Shown here one piece after another: positions 21,301-30,548 of a stretch of 64,000 nt of DNA. The notes below the pieces were generated by a model. That model searched no databases. It was not told the origin of the DNA and saw only the letters and a list, made by a program, of their open reading frames with translations. The stretch's first letter is position 1. Every line of letters begins with the position of its first letter. The DNA comes from Caprella mutica. Lineage: Eukaryota; Arthropoda; Malacostraca; Amphipoda; Caprellidae. The position numbers and the translations under genes are program-made. The DNA lies in NCBI GenBank assembly GCA_947561585.1, contig CANNZV010002302.1:1-64000 (forward strand), written 5' to 3'.

Positions 21301-22961
21301 GTAGAATGGAATAGTATTGAATGGCTACTGTATACCGCTGGTAGCTATACACTATTCAATAGTAGAATGGATCAATGCTCTTTAATTCTCTCGGTCTATA
21401 ATATTTTGTGGATCTATTATTGTAAAAGCATATTGTCACAACACTAGGTACAGTAATAATAAATCTGTCAAGTGATGATAGCTATATGTACAGGTCAAGC
21501 TAAAACACTTAATCTGTAAGATCAAACAGTGTAAGATATAACATGCAAAGGTACGTTTTGCATGCAGCAATTGTTGTGATATTACTCCCGATTATTTCTG
21601 AGTACTAGTTCAATGCTATTCCTATGGAGCTGTTTTGCAACCAGTGATTATCGCTGGTTAATAGTTCTATGTATTTCTACTGTTGGGAAATGATCGCAAC
21701 AATCGCTGCATGCAAAACGTACATTAAGGAATATCTTCTACTCAAGATCTTGGATTTGAAAGCATTATGATTAGTATTTTACAATAATAATTCGGTTACA
21801 TAAGAAAACAGTAATTATTTAGTCTCGTTTACTTAATGTTGATAAGATTGTTAAGGAATGACAGAGCAGTAACTACAAGCAAAGATGTCTCATTGCTATC
21901 TCTGTTAAAAAGTAGCTAACTGCCTTTTGTCTGTTATCTATGGCCAAAGTAAATACAGAGTAAAATGCCATGAGAAGTTGTGTGCTTACAATGGCCTTTG
22001 CAGTTATAGATTATGAATATATTTTACAGGTCCTCTCCAGGCTTAGGGAAAATGATTTTATAACATAATATTGTAGAACTAAGGTCTAGGATTAACTACA
22101 TAAAATGCAAACCACAAAAAATTTGGTTCAGTATATATTTTTATGTGCTTGTAAAGTATTTAATACTGTGTGCAACAATTGTACGAAACCCTAACCTGAC
22201 GGATGAAGAAAAAGATTGTACACTCTTTGTTTTGAATTCCAATATGAATTTTATAAACAAATAATGCATATTTGGCCTTAGACCCCTTGGTTTGAGATTT
22301 AATTTGTTTCCTGAAGTATAAAAAACATTTCTATTACAATTTTCTGTAATATCATACCTTTACAGGAATATTTAATAGTGAATTGATAATACCTACGGTA
22401 ACCTACCTCTAGGCTCTAGTTGACACTTAGAACAAACGGTGTAGCTACATTATTTTTCTTCAGACTGAAAATGAGCAAGTCTGAAATAAATCGGGTTTTA
22501 TAGAGTTTTGAATTTTGATTATTAAAATCTTTAAAACCATATAATATCAAAAATTTACTATCAAATTTGATGAGGTTTTCAGCAAAATGATAAGAAACAT
22601 TAGCCTCATTAATTAAAATAGCTAATTAAAAAATTACTAGGAGGGGGACCTTGAATAAAAAATGAATACGAAGTTAACTTTAAAACTGTTAATAATAATG
22701 TTGGTTTGTTTATCTTTGTACATAGGGTAATCTGTTAGTGTTTGATGTTCTGTTCTCTAATAAATTAAATTGATGTTGTGCAGAGTACAGTACATCGAGA
22801 CCTCTGCTGCTACTGGCTTCAACGTTACCAACTGTCTGCTGGAGTTGGTGGATGCGGTACTGCTGAGGATGAACAAAGTGGTGGATGAGAACAAGCTGAG
22901 CCTTACTGACAAGAGGCTGGTAGATCAAGGGGAAGAGGAGATAGTCACCTGCATGTGTTGA
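9339..22961 (+). CDS. RAB27: Rab27-type small GTPase (six exons)
   Basis: Rab27 GTPases tether and dock secretory and lysosome-related vesicles through effector proteins. Coding exons: 9339-9362, 15740-15907, 16192-16265, 17860-17974, 20523-20635 and 22784-22961, all with AG/GT borders and matching phases, giving 223 residues (human RAB27A has 221). P-loop GNSGVGKT is at 29-36 (most relatives have GDSGVGKT), switch [12 protein letters not shown] about 52-62, WDTAGQE 82-88 with the catalytic Gln kept, NKVD 142-145, ETSAA 170-174, and a C-terminal CMC suited to double geranylgeranylation. Exon 1 (eight codons, MSSKKKVM, then GTGAGT) is inferred from phase and a good donor, because exon 2 is open at its 5' end without an ATG. 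Introns hold a mariner (intron 4), a hAT-like element (intron 3) and several MITEs. The choice between RAB27 and a close Rab is the main doubt; the LIKFLALG and FREK-like region favours RAB27. Confidence 0.93.
9603..9863. mobile_element. CCAGTCTG MITE with 8-bp TSD
   Basis: Left end CCAGTCTGCAGAATATGG, right end TTCTGCAGATTGG, flanked by perfect CAGCCCAC duplications at 9595-9602 and 9864-9871. The interior has repeated CTGCGGGAG and AGAGAGTAACTCTCTCTC words. A relative lies inverted at 11177-11443. Confidence 0.93.
10035..10350. mobile_element. CCATGTTTCAAAGT MITE with 8-bp TSD
   Basis: Ends CCATGTTTCAAAGTATGG and CCACACTTTGAAACATGG form an inverted repeat. Perfect duplications GAGAGAAT are at 10027-10034 and 10351-10358. 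Same family as 12342-12609 and 26973-27397. Confidence 0.93.
11177..11443. mobile_element. CCAGTCTG MITE, inverted copy, 8-bp TSD
   Basis: Ends ACAGTCTGCAGAA and TTCTGCAGACTGG, flanked by perfect AAAATTAA at 11169-11176 and 11444-11451. The interior matches 9603-9863 in the opposite orientation. Confidence 0.9.
11739..11965. mobile_element. CCAAGTAA MITE with 8-bp TSD, nested
   Basis: Left end CCAAGTAAAATAGTATGTC, right end GGACATGCTTTATCACTTGG, flanked by perfect GTGGATCA at 11731-11738 and 11966-11973. The flanking halves (GTTGGTGGATCA and GTGGATCAGC) belong to a larger CCAGACTGTATTT-type element, so this copy is nested in an older MITE. Confidence 0.93.
12342..12609. mobile_element. CCATGTTTCAAAGT MITE, inverted copy
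   Basis: Ends CCATGTTTCAAAGTGTGG and CCATACTTTGAAACATGG, flanked by TGAGAGGA (12334-12341) and TGAGAGGG (12610-12617), a 7/8 match. Opposite orientation to 10035-10350. Confidence 0.88.
13304..13528. mobile_element. CCAAGTAA MITE with 8-bp TSD
   Basis: Ends CCATGTAATAAAGCATGTCC and CATACTATTTTACTTGG, flanked by perfect AATACATG at 13296-13303 and 13529-13536. Same family as 11739-11965 and 60037-60263. Confidence 0.92.
14270..14508. mobile_element. CCAGATTG MITE with 8-bp TSD
   Basis: Ends CCAGATTGTATTTGGTGG and CACCAAATACAAACTGG, flanked by perfect CATCAGAA at 14262-14269 and 14509-14516. Nearly the same interior as 29772-30006. Confidence 0.93.
16541..17529. mobile_element. hAT-like element in Rab27 intron 3
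   Basis: Ends TAGAGTTGCACCGATAC and GTATCGGTGCATCTCTA are inverted copies with one mismatch. Flanks GTTAACTC (16533-16540) and GTTAACAC (17530-17537) form a 7/8 target duplication. Subterminal CCGATACC/GGTATCGG words repeat on both sides. No transposase frame is seen; the middle is taken up by a tandem array (16990-17282). A fragment of the same family is at 30740-30842. Confidence 0.88.
16990..17282. repeat. CAGTGTACCTATCGA tandem array inside the hAT-like element
   Basis: Roughly twelve copies of two interleaved units: one of about 22 bp (GTAGTACAGTGTACCCATCGAT) shortened to TAGTACAGTGTACCTATCGA, and one of 26 bp carrying GAAGTGGGTAGCACAGTGTA. The alternation of short and long units shows higher-order duplication. 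Confidence 0.9.
18387..19688 (-). mobile_element. mariner-family transposon, 1.3 kb
   Basis: 27-bp perfect terminal inverted repeats (18387-18413 and 19662-19688; outer bases CAGGGTGGGGCGTAAGTTTG) flanked by TA on both sides (18385-18386 and 19689-19690), the mariner target. It lies in Rab27 intron 4, opposite to the gene. Perfect ends and a long open transposase frame suggest a recent insertion. Confidence 0.97.
18510..19534 (-). pseudogene. mariner transposase with one frameshift
   Basis: The cut-and-paste transposase of the enclosing element. From the ATG at 19534 the first 24 or so codons begin [17 protein letters not shown] and run into a TAG. From about 19465 the homologous frame continues, one base out, through a helix-turn-helix ([13 protein letters not shown]), the GRPRS hook and the catalytic domain to TAA at 18510. 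The total of 1025 nt equals 342 codons less one base, so a single-base deletion near 19460-19470 explains it. Catalytic residues are visible in [14 protein letters not shown] and NPMDF. I count 37 residues between the second and third Asp, the DD37D spacing of maT/mori-type elements; that subgroup assignment is tentative. Confidence 0.93.
19830..20032. repeat. Dispersed repeat F (ACGGAGTAGCTTTTCTGCA family)
   Basis: Shares TTCCTTGGTCAGTGAC, ACGGAGTAGCTTTTCTGCA and CTTTCCTTTCTG...CAGTCCCTTGTACTTA with copies at 24955-25245 and 61885-62150 and, in its 3' part, 43640-43725. No terminal repeats or promoter boxes identified, so the class is unknown. Confidence 0.75.
20636..20690 (+). repeat. Two-copy duplication of the Rab27 exon 5 splice donor
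   Basis: GTGAGTGAGAGTAGAGAG begins exactly at the exon 5 donor (20636) and recurs at 20669, 33 bp later, again preceded by AG. Both copies therefore offer an AG|GTGAGT donor. It resembles an early stage of the donor-containing arrays in SHOC2 and EDC3. Confidence 0.85.
21006..21442. mobile_element. GTTGTGACAATA MITE with amplified core
   Basis: Ends GTTGTGACAATATGCTTT and AAAGCATATTGTCACAAC are inverted repeats. The core is five 61-bp copies (starting 21061, 21122, 21183, 21244 and 21305), each containing the inverted repeat TATTGAATAG...CTATTCAATA. The relative at 46715-46878 is only 164 bp and has a single core. Confidence 0.92.
21551..21722. mobile_element. GTACGTTTTGCATGC MITE
   Basis: About 30-bp inverted ends with two mismatches: GTACGTTTTGCATGCAGC at left and GCTGCATGCAAAACGTAC at right. 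A second copy lies in opposite internal orientation at 45938-46104. Non-coding; lies in Rab27 intron 5. Confidence 0.9.
22027..22653. mobile_element. AAGGTCC inverted-repeat element, diverged copy
   Basis: Starts GGTCCTCTCCAGGC and ends GGAGGGGGACCTTGAAT. The interior matches 23847-24437 and 63094-63852 over most of its length (CACTCTTTGTTTTGA, GATAAGAAACATTAG). No long reading frame. Confidence 0.85.
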
Positions 22962-23285
22962 TGACTAACTAGGTGCATTGGGGACTACTTTGCTTCCCTT
23001 GACATTAAATATCTTCTATCCCAGATCTGTAGTTATTTCGGAAAGTGAAGAATTACTGAGATTTATAGTTGCCCCCAAACTTTATTTTAATGGTTAGCAA
23101 TGAGGAGCTTATAATTTAAATAGTCTAAACTAAAGAGTCGGTTGTAATTTTTTCAGTGTTAGATATGCATTCCATGAAACAGCTTTATTATCATTTTTTA
23201 TTCCACTTGAAAAGCTATCTCAAAATATTGATATTTATTAGTATATTATATGATCTTCCTTTCCTTGGTCTTCCAAAGTAAGGAA

Positions 23286-23291
23286 AATAAA
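23286..23291 (+). terminator. Candidate poly(A) signal of the Rab27 gene
   Basis: First AATAAA after the stop codon, about 325 nt into the 3' flank. A second AATAAA at 24768-24773 followed by TGTTTGACTC could define a longer 3' UTR. Confidence 0.4.
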
Positions 23292-23846
23292 TCAAATTTA
23301 ATGAAAGTTCAATTAATATTCAGATTCACTTTAATTATTCAAACCAGTTTTCTGCAGCTATGCTGAAATTGATATTAAGTCTATAGTTTTGTCTCTTATC
23401 AATGGATATGTAAGTTTATTCTTACCACTATGGTCTGAGTCGACACTGTTACCTGTGGTAACTTAGTGGAGTTTGTTTCGGATTATTGAACAGTTTAGCA
23501 CTTAACTTAATCTATATAGTGTCTCTTTAGAATAATGACCTTGTTGTTGTGAGGGATATCTTTTAAACTCCTAAAATTGTAATTTAACACTTGTTACATC
23601 TCAAACTCTTGCATTTGTTCTGAATATTCACTTTAGTTATCATCTCTATTTTCTTCACTCAGTCGAGCTAATCTTCCAGATATCCAATATCTTGAATTTG
23701 CCTCGAGTGTAGCCCTGAGGGCTACACAACAATAGCAAATCAAATTTACCCAGCATTCATATACCATATCTATAACTTCTAAACTTGATGACTGAATTTC
23801 TGAGTTAAAGTGACAGTTTTCACCAGCCTATATCTAGTAACTACCC

Positions 23847-24437
23847 TTAATGGTTCTCTCCAGGCTCCGGGAAAAAAATGAGTTTATAACATAATATAAT
23901 AGAACTAAGGTCTACGATCATTATTCTGCAAACCGCATACAATTCGGTTCAATTTATATTTGTTTTTAAAGTTTTTTAGTACTCTGTGAGCAACAATTGA
24001 CCGAAACACTAATCTGATGCTCAAGAAGAAGATTGTACACTCTTTGTTTTGATTACAAATTTGAATTTTATAAACAAACCATGCGTTTTCGGTCATTATT
24101 TTAGATATTAATTGTTTCCTAAAGTATATAAACGTTTCTATTATAAGTTCATTCAATTTTATACCTTTACACGAATATTAAATGGATTTATTAAACCTAA
24201 TACCTAGTTGACAATCAAAACAAATGGTGTACATTCTTTTTCTTCAGGCTGAAAATTTCTTAAATTAGTAAGTCGGAAGTAGAATAGTTTTTGTAAAGTT
24301 TTGATTATAAAAATCTTTAAAAGCATATAAAATTAAAAATATGCTACCAAATTTGATGCGGTTTGCAGTAAAATGATAAGAAACATTAGCCTCGTTGAAT
24401 AAAGCAATAAAAATATGTGCTTGGAGGGGTCATTTAA
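23847..24437. mobile_element. AAGGTCC inverted-repeat element
   Basis: Begins GGTTCTCTCCAGGCTCCGGG and ends GCTTGGAGGGGTCATTTAAA; closely similar to 63094-63852 without the insertion that copy carries. It lies in the possible long 3' UTR of Rab27. Confidence 0.88.
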
Positions 24438-24954
24438 AACTTAACTAAATTCCTGATTAATGTCTAATAAACTGATGTAGCTTTAATTATATCTATAGTT
24501 TCAAGTTAATATTATATGGTTTCTTTGATATTTTGTTTGTGATCTGAAATGTTTATTTCTGCCAAAATACTAGTGCTTCGTTTTCTTATGTTAATTTCTT
24601 TATTCTATAGTTTTTAAAATATGAACTTGATAATTAGATTTATTAAACATCTTTCTCATAGCCATTTTATTGATTCTAGTCATTAAAAATTGATCTGTTA
24701 GAATTATAATTTAGTTATCTATGAATTATTGTTTTGTATGTTTTTTATTTAAGTTGTGTTTGTTGAAAATAAAATCTTGACCCAAGTATGTTTGACTCTT
24801 ATTATTTAATCACTCTTGTGAACTTGTGCATTGAAAAATAAGTGGGTTTATTGTAATTTGCATATGTTCTTCACTAGGCGCAAAACTGTATCAAATTTCC
24901 TCTTTTTTGAGGGGGAAATTACCATTTTTCAGCGCTAGTTGCAATTTTATAGGA

Positions 24955-25245
24955 TAGCGCTATGGTTATGCTCTTCAACTAAGAGGTCTTAGATTTGGTG
25001 TTAGGTAGGCTCGTGGGCTTCATTTACTATCACCTCTTCATTTTCCTCTTCCATCCGTGACTACAGCCACTGATGCTTGTGTCCTTTTTTTGTCACATTC
25101 CTTGGTCAGTGACTGTATTTACGGAGTAGCTTTTCTGCATTCATGAGCTTGTCACTGACTAGTGGTAGGTCACAGGTGACTTTGTTCATGTAGCCACTTT
25201 CCTTTCTGGCTGCTTCTTCCAGTCCCTTGTACTTAATTTTATTTA
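24955..25245. repeat. Dispersed repeat F, longest copy
   Basis: Contains the family words TTCCTTGGTCAGTGACTG, ACGGAGTAGCTTTTCTGCA and CCAGTCCCTTGTACTTA. It opens with AGGATAGCGCTATGGTTATGC, as the copy at 19830 does (GAGGATAGCGCTAGTGTTATGC), which defines its left side. Confidence 0.78.
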
Positions 25246-26972
25246 TAACCTTTGATTCTGAAACAGACCTATAACCTTACTAAATTAAGTAATGAAAAGA
25301 TTTCCAATTTTTGAACTATATTATCTTAATTTAACCCAAGTATAGGCTTAGAAAGTTGCTGATTGTATGAATGATAGATGTCCACAGTAAAGCAATGAAT
25401 ATATAGTCATACATTTAATGAATATTGATAATTAGATTCAATTAAATACAGTTTAACTGTAAAAAAATATTGCACTTTGAGCAATAAAAGTTTTAATGAG
25501 GTACCTATTTGGGCTATTGGAAATGTTGTCCCTTCTGTATTTTATCCATTACCTATATAGTTAATGGAAATCTTCTAAATTTATCTTGACGCTCCTTAAT
25601 TAATTTCATTAAATGAAAAGGATTCGTTTTCTGTGGTCCAATTGCCCCAATAAAGTTTTGTTGGTTCAAATCATACCATGTTCTGTTACTGTGAGCTTAT
25701 GCATGTATAATGTTTTTATCAAATAAAAATATAGTGAATTTTATCTGTTTTCCTTCTCAACTTCCATCTAATGACAACAAAATTACTAATACCTCCATTA
25801 TTATGTAAAATTGTATTATCAAAAGAGGTTTGTTAGTTCATTATGTTTAAAATAAAAGCAATTTCCGTAATTACATATCTTAATTAGAATAATTTATTGG
25901 AAAAATGAATGTATTGCGCAATGGACTGCGCAACTAGAAAGATAAATATCAGTTTATTTAAATTTGTTATTTATCTATATATCATTTGACAATTTATTTT
26001 GTGTATGCATTGAGCTCGAATTTTGTTATTTTGTACAGTATGTTATCTAATTACCTTCATTGGTTTCTTTTATGAATAAAAATATATACCTGTTGGTTAT
26101 TTATTTAGTTTTGATGTTTCGGCTTTTCATCGCATTAGAGGCAGACAGACATGGTGAAGGCCTATTAACTGAAGGCCTATTAATTGAAGGCCTATTAACT
26201 GAAGGCCTATTAATTTGAAGTTTCATTTAGTAAACCATTAACAGGTTTTAGAAATTTTAGACCTCTAATTGGTCTGCAAAGACCTCAATAAGATGCAATT
26301 AGAAATGATAGCCTGAGGTGAGTGAGGAAACTGTTGTGGTATTTATATTACCTAACTATTATTAAATGCACGAGTCCATGACTTTATGTTGTTATCAAAT
26401 GCACATAGAGACATAGTTAGTAATAGGTATAGTATAAATAAACTAGTTCCAACTAGGTAATGAAAACTTATAAGTTAGGTAGGCATTTGGGCGGGCCATA
26501 ATTTGATAACAAATTAGGTATGCTAGGTAGGTATTACAAAAAGTCAAAGAGAATGATAGATTTCAGTGCAGTGAGAAAATTAGCTGTGAAAGGGATTATT
26601 TTTTTTTGTAGCTAGTCTATCTAAATATATGCTAAACTAGATAGTAGATACCTAGTACTTAGTAGGTAGGTTAATAGGCTTCTTAACTGATAACTCCTTA
26701 TCCTTAAGTTAGTCTCAACTTCTCAAGTTAGTCTTTATGTTGCAGAGTATATGTCAGTTAAAGCCAATTAATTGGCTTAGATTTCAAAAGGTCAACACTC
26801 AGATATGTCTAATTGGCTTTAAATTTTGAATTAATTCTTATGTTCCCATGTTAATTTTGGCTTGAAATCATCAAAATTTGAGCCAAATTGGCTTGGCTCA
26901 GAATTTTAGTGAAATTTTGGCTCAAAAATTGGCTTACAATTTTCCAGCCTCTGAAACATAAGACCTAACTTG
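25246..26972. other. Intergenic, no gene recognised
   Basis: AT-rich unique sequence between the Rab27 3' flank and the MITE nest. It includes a 17-bp tandem GAAGGCCTATTAAYTGA, about four copies, at 26157-26210, and repeated AATTGGCTTAG...TTTTGG words at 26760-26945 that recur near 28565-28650. Confidence 0.55.
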
Positions 26973-27397
26973 CCATGTTTTAAAGTGTGGACAAATTCGC
27001 CAGTATACTCAATACTGGCGAGTGGCCAGTCTGCAGAAACTGGTTTAGTGTTCGTAGATATCTCTTAATCTGTTCGTAGCAAAATTAATGTAAATATAGG
27101 AATTAATTCAAAATTGTTCGGAGAGAATATCCCAAATATCTCACATATTCTGCAGACTGGGCGAGTGGCGACTTTAGAGGGGTGAATTAAGTTCAGAAAC
27201 CTGGAAATAACTAGTAAATCACTCATAGATAGTCTGAAGTGATACACATGCATCAGACATGATTCATAAGGATTTTTTTTCAAGTGTGAAATCTTCACTA
27301 GGATGTCCTATTTCTTCTTCAAAGTATCTTAAATGTGGCGACCTTGATCCATTTTCTCGCCAAACTGGCGAATTTCCTGCCACACTTTGAAACATGG
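26973..27397. mobile_element. CCATGTTT MITE, host of a nested MITE
   Basis: Ends CCATGTTTTAAAGTGTGG and CCACACTTTGAAACATGG, flanked by CTAACTTG (26965-26972) and CTAACTTC (27398-27405), a 7/8 match. It carries a CCAGTCTG MITE at 27026-27160. Confidence 0.9.
27026..27160. mobile_element. CCAGTCTG MITE nested in CCATGTTT MITE
   Basis: Perfect 8-bp duplication GCGAGTGG at 27018-27025 and 27161-27168. Ends CCAGTCTGCAGAA and its complement. Near-identical in sequence to the copy that broke LINE ORF1 (4890-5032). Confidence 0.95.
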
Positions 27398-27738
27398 CTA
27401 ACTTCAAACTTGTTAAGTTTCATGGATATTGGATAGCTAGTTAGGTTCACGCAGGTAAATTGCTGCTCTTTAGCCTAATCTTTAAATGCGGCCCTCTCCA
27501 AGACTCCAGAGTCTCTGACTCTCTAAAACATTCTGAACCAAATTTAGGTACATTAAAATGTTTCATTGTTTCATACCTACCTAAATAACGATAACCCAGT
27601 CTGCAGAAAGCCAGAAACTGGTAGAGTTTTGTAGCAAAATTAATGTAAATATAGGAATTAATTCCAAATTGTTCAGAGAGAATATCCCAAATATCTCCCA
27701 TATTCTGCAGACTGGAAAATATTGAATTAACCACAGTG

Positions 27739-28117
27739 CCAAGTAAAATAGTATGACCAATAAACTCTCCATTTGTCTCTCCAGCTCTCTCCAAAAATTA
27801 CCAAATTTCTCTCCAAAATGATCCAATTATCATAAATTCTCTCCAAAATAACATTGTAGCATACCAGACTGCAGGAACTGGTACACTGTTCTCCAAGAAA
27901 TCTTCAATTTTGGCTTCTGTTTTCAGTAAAATACATGTAAATATAGGAGGAAATTAAGGATTGTTTGCACAGAAAATGTTAAAAATGTCTCATGTTCTGC
28001 AGACTGGGTAGCATAGGAGAAAATTAGATAATTCTCACCATTTGCAATTGAAGGATCAAAATAACAGTCACAAACTCGCCATTAAAATGGCGAGTTTGGA
28101 CATGCTTTATTACCTGG
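27739..28117. mobile_element. CCAAGTAA MITE, host of a nested MITE
   Basis: Begins CCAAGTAAAATAGTATG and ends GGACATGCTTTATTACCTGG. CACAGTG recurs on both sides (27732-27738 and about 28120-28126). It is split by the CCAGACTG element at 27864-28007. Confidence 0.85.
27864..28007. mobile_element. CCAGACTG MITE nested in CCAAGTAA MITE
   Basis: Begins CCAGACTGCAGGAACTGG and ends TTCTGCAGACTGG; perfect 8-bp duplication GTAGCATA at 27856-27863 and 28008-28015. The interior matches 12053-12204. Confidence 0.94.
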
Positions 28118-28176
28118 CGCACAGTGCTCACGGTGACCCACTGGCACCATCCCACCATCCAGACTGAGCCAGTGTG

Positions 28177-28415
28177 CCAGTCTGTATTTGGTTCATAAAA
28201 TTCCACTGACTTTTTCAAAAAGCTAAAGAAAATCCACCATAAATTTCCAGTAATTTGGCTAATCCACCAACATTTTGCTCATTTTTCCACTGAAAATTAA
28301 TGATAACATAGGAATAAATAGCTAGAAATCCACCGACTTTGCCAGAATATAACTTTCAAAGGGAAAAATTTTTCCACTAACAAGTCGGTGGAATTTACCA
28401 CGAAATACAGTCTGG
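28177..28415. mobile_element. CCAGTCTGTATTTGG MITE
   Basis: Ends CCAGTCTGTATTTGG and CGAAATACAGTCTGG with perfect CCAGTGTG duplications at 28169-28176 and 28416-28423. Shares interior words TTCCACTGACTTTTTCAAAA and CCACCAACATTTT with 28931-29163. Confidence 0.93.
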
Positions 28416-28930
28416 CCAGTGTGTATCTCGTGGTAAATTTTTACCCCCTGAGAAAATATATTTCGGGCAAAGTTGATAGATTTTTTAGCCATTTATTCAG
28501 TAAATTTGTGCTCTAGGTCCCACACTGATTTTCAATATTTTGACACTTTTTACCATGTTACAGAGTATGTCAGTTAAAGCCAATTACCTAATTGGTTTAG
28601 ATTTCAAAAGGTCAAAACTCAGATATATCTAAATCTAATTGGCTTAAAATTTTGAATTAATTCCCATGTTCCCATCCTTGTTTCCCAGAGCAATACATGT
28701 ATTTCATGGTAAATTCCACGGACTTGTTGGTGGAATAAACAAGTTATTTGAACTAACAGAGCGCTATTCCCACCCCCCTTTCCCTCTCTCCCCAGGGGCA
28801 TAGCGTCACACAGGCACACTCTTGAGTTCTGGTTTTTTTACAATCATTTATAAGGTTATTAGATACCTATTTATGAAATAAAAAAAAAATGATACAATGT
28901 TGAGATTTTTCCATGGTCGGCCCCCTTAAG

Positions 28931-29163
28931 CCAGTCTGTATTTGGTGCACAAAATTCCACTGACTTTTTGAAAAAGCTGAAAAAATCCACCATAAATTTC
29001 CAGTAATTTGGCTGATCCACCAACATTTTACCCTTTTTTCCACCAAAAATTAATGGTAACATAGGAATAAATAGATAAAAATCAAACAACTTTGCCAGAA
29101 TATTATTTTCAATGGAAAAAAATTCCACCGACTAGAATTTACTTGCCATGAAATACAGACTGG
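28931..29163. mobile_element. CCAGTCTGTATTTGG MITE, second copy
   Basis: Ends CCAGTCTGTATTTGG and GAAATACAGACTGG; flanks CCCTTAAG and ACCTTTAG match at 6 of 8 bases, so this copy is older or the edge has drifted. A partial third copy in the other orientation lies at about 29547-29710. Confidence 0.85.
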
Positions 29164-29771
29164 ACCTTTAGCGTCCACCATCCGTTGAATTGCATCATAA
29201 AGTATAAACACGATATATAGAGTTAAAACTATACCCCGGTCAATATTGGAAAAGGAAATGTTGAGGAATATTTTTACGTGTTCAAAAATGTTCTACTCTT
29301 GTTGATTGTTTTAATAAGAAGCTCATTAACATAAATCCCATAATCACTAGTAATCGTAATTTGAATTTCAATAATCAGCAGCATCAATTTGTATAATCTT
29401 CACACTCTACACCAATGATCTTCAAATTTACTTTTCGTCACCATAGGGGAATACTGCTCAAAAATAACTTTCAATCATTAAGAAACTGATAAATGAATCA
29501 TGATAAAGCACATTTCAAAGTATGGACAAAGTCACCAGTATATTGGCCAGACTGTATTTCATGGTAAATTCCACCGACATGTTGATGGAATTTTTCCCCT
29601 TTGATAATAATATTCCGGCAAAGTTGGTGGATTTTTAGCTATTCATTCCTATGTTACAATTAATTTTTTGGTGAATAAATGGACAAAATGCTGGTAGATC
29701 AGCACAAGAATGTACTTGCATTAAAATAGCGAGTTTGTACATGCTTCATTACCTGACATTACACATACGGT

Positions 29772-30006
29772 CCAGATTGAATTAGGTGGTAAATTCCAAT
29801 GATATGTCGGCAGATATTCAATTTATCTAATAAAAAATTCCTGCAATTTCGGAGGATATTTAGCTATTAATTCCTATATTACCATTAATTTTAAGAGGGA
29901 AAACTGGAAAAATGTTGGAGGACTAGACAAATTGATAGAAATTGTTGGCAGATATTTCTCAGATTTTTGAAAAAGTCAGGAGTTCAGTGCACCAAATACA
30001 AACTGG
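29772..30006. mobile_element. CCAGATTG MITE
   Basis: Ends CCAGATTGAATTAGGTGG and CACCAAATACAAACTGG; flanks CATACGGT (29764-29771) and CATACGGA (30007-30014) match 7 of 8. Same subfamily as 14270-14508. Confidence 0.9.
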
Positions 30007-30548
30007 CATACGGATGATACGGTGACATACCCTTATATCACAGAATGACACAGATAAATAAAACCAAGTTTCAATTCAGAGTGTGGAGTTGCCTCAGTAG
30101 TGGACAATAGTATCAGATAGCTGGAGTGAGATTCTCCAAGAAAATAAATTGCTAATATCTCGCTACCATCTGAGTGGGGGTATAAAATGTAAACTGTTTA
30201 TAATGAGTAAATTAATGAAAAATAATTGGACATGTAAAGCTAATATAATGATGTTTTTAGATCTAAAAGCTCTACCATTGAGCTAATTTTTTTCATTAAA
30301 AAAATATCTTAAATTTGGTGACTTGGATAATTGGCAAGTTGGAGACCATTTCATCTTCTCGCTACATCAACAATTTTCCTCTCGTGCAGTGTGCTTTGAA
30401 ACAGAGAAATCAAACTTAAAATAGAAATTCAGAATTAAAAGTTAACATATCAAAGGTAATCACTGGAGCATAAAATAGCTGTTTTTTCTCCTTATTCTGA
30501 CAGGGTTATCTTTTGTTTCAGGGTGAATGTAGATCTGCTGAGCAGATA

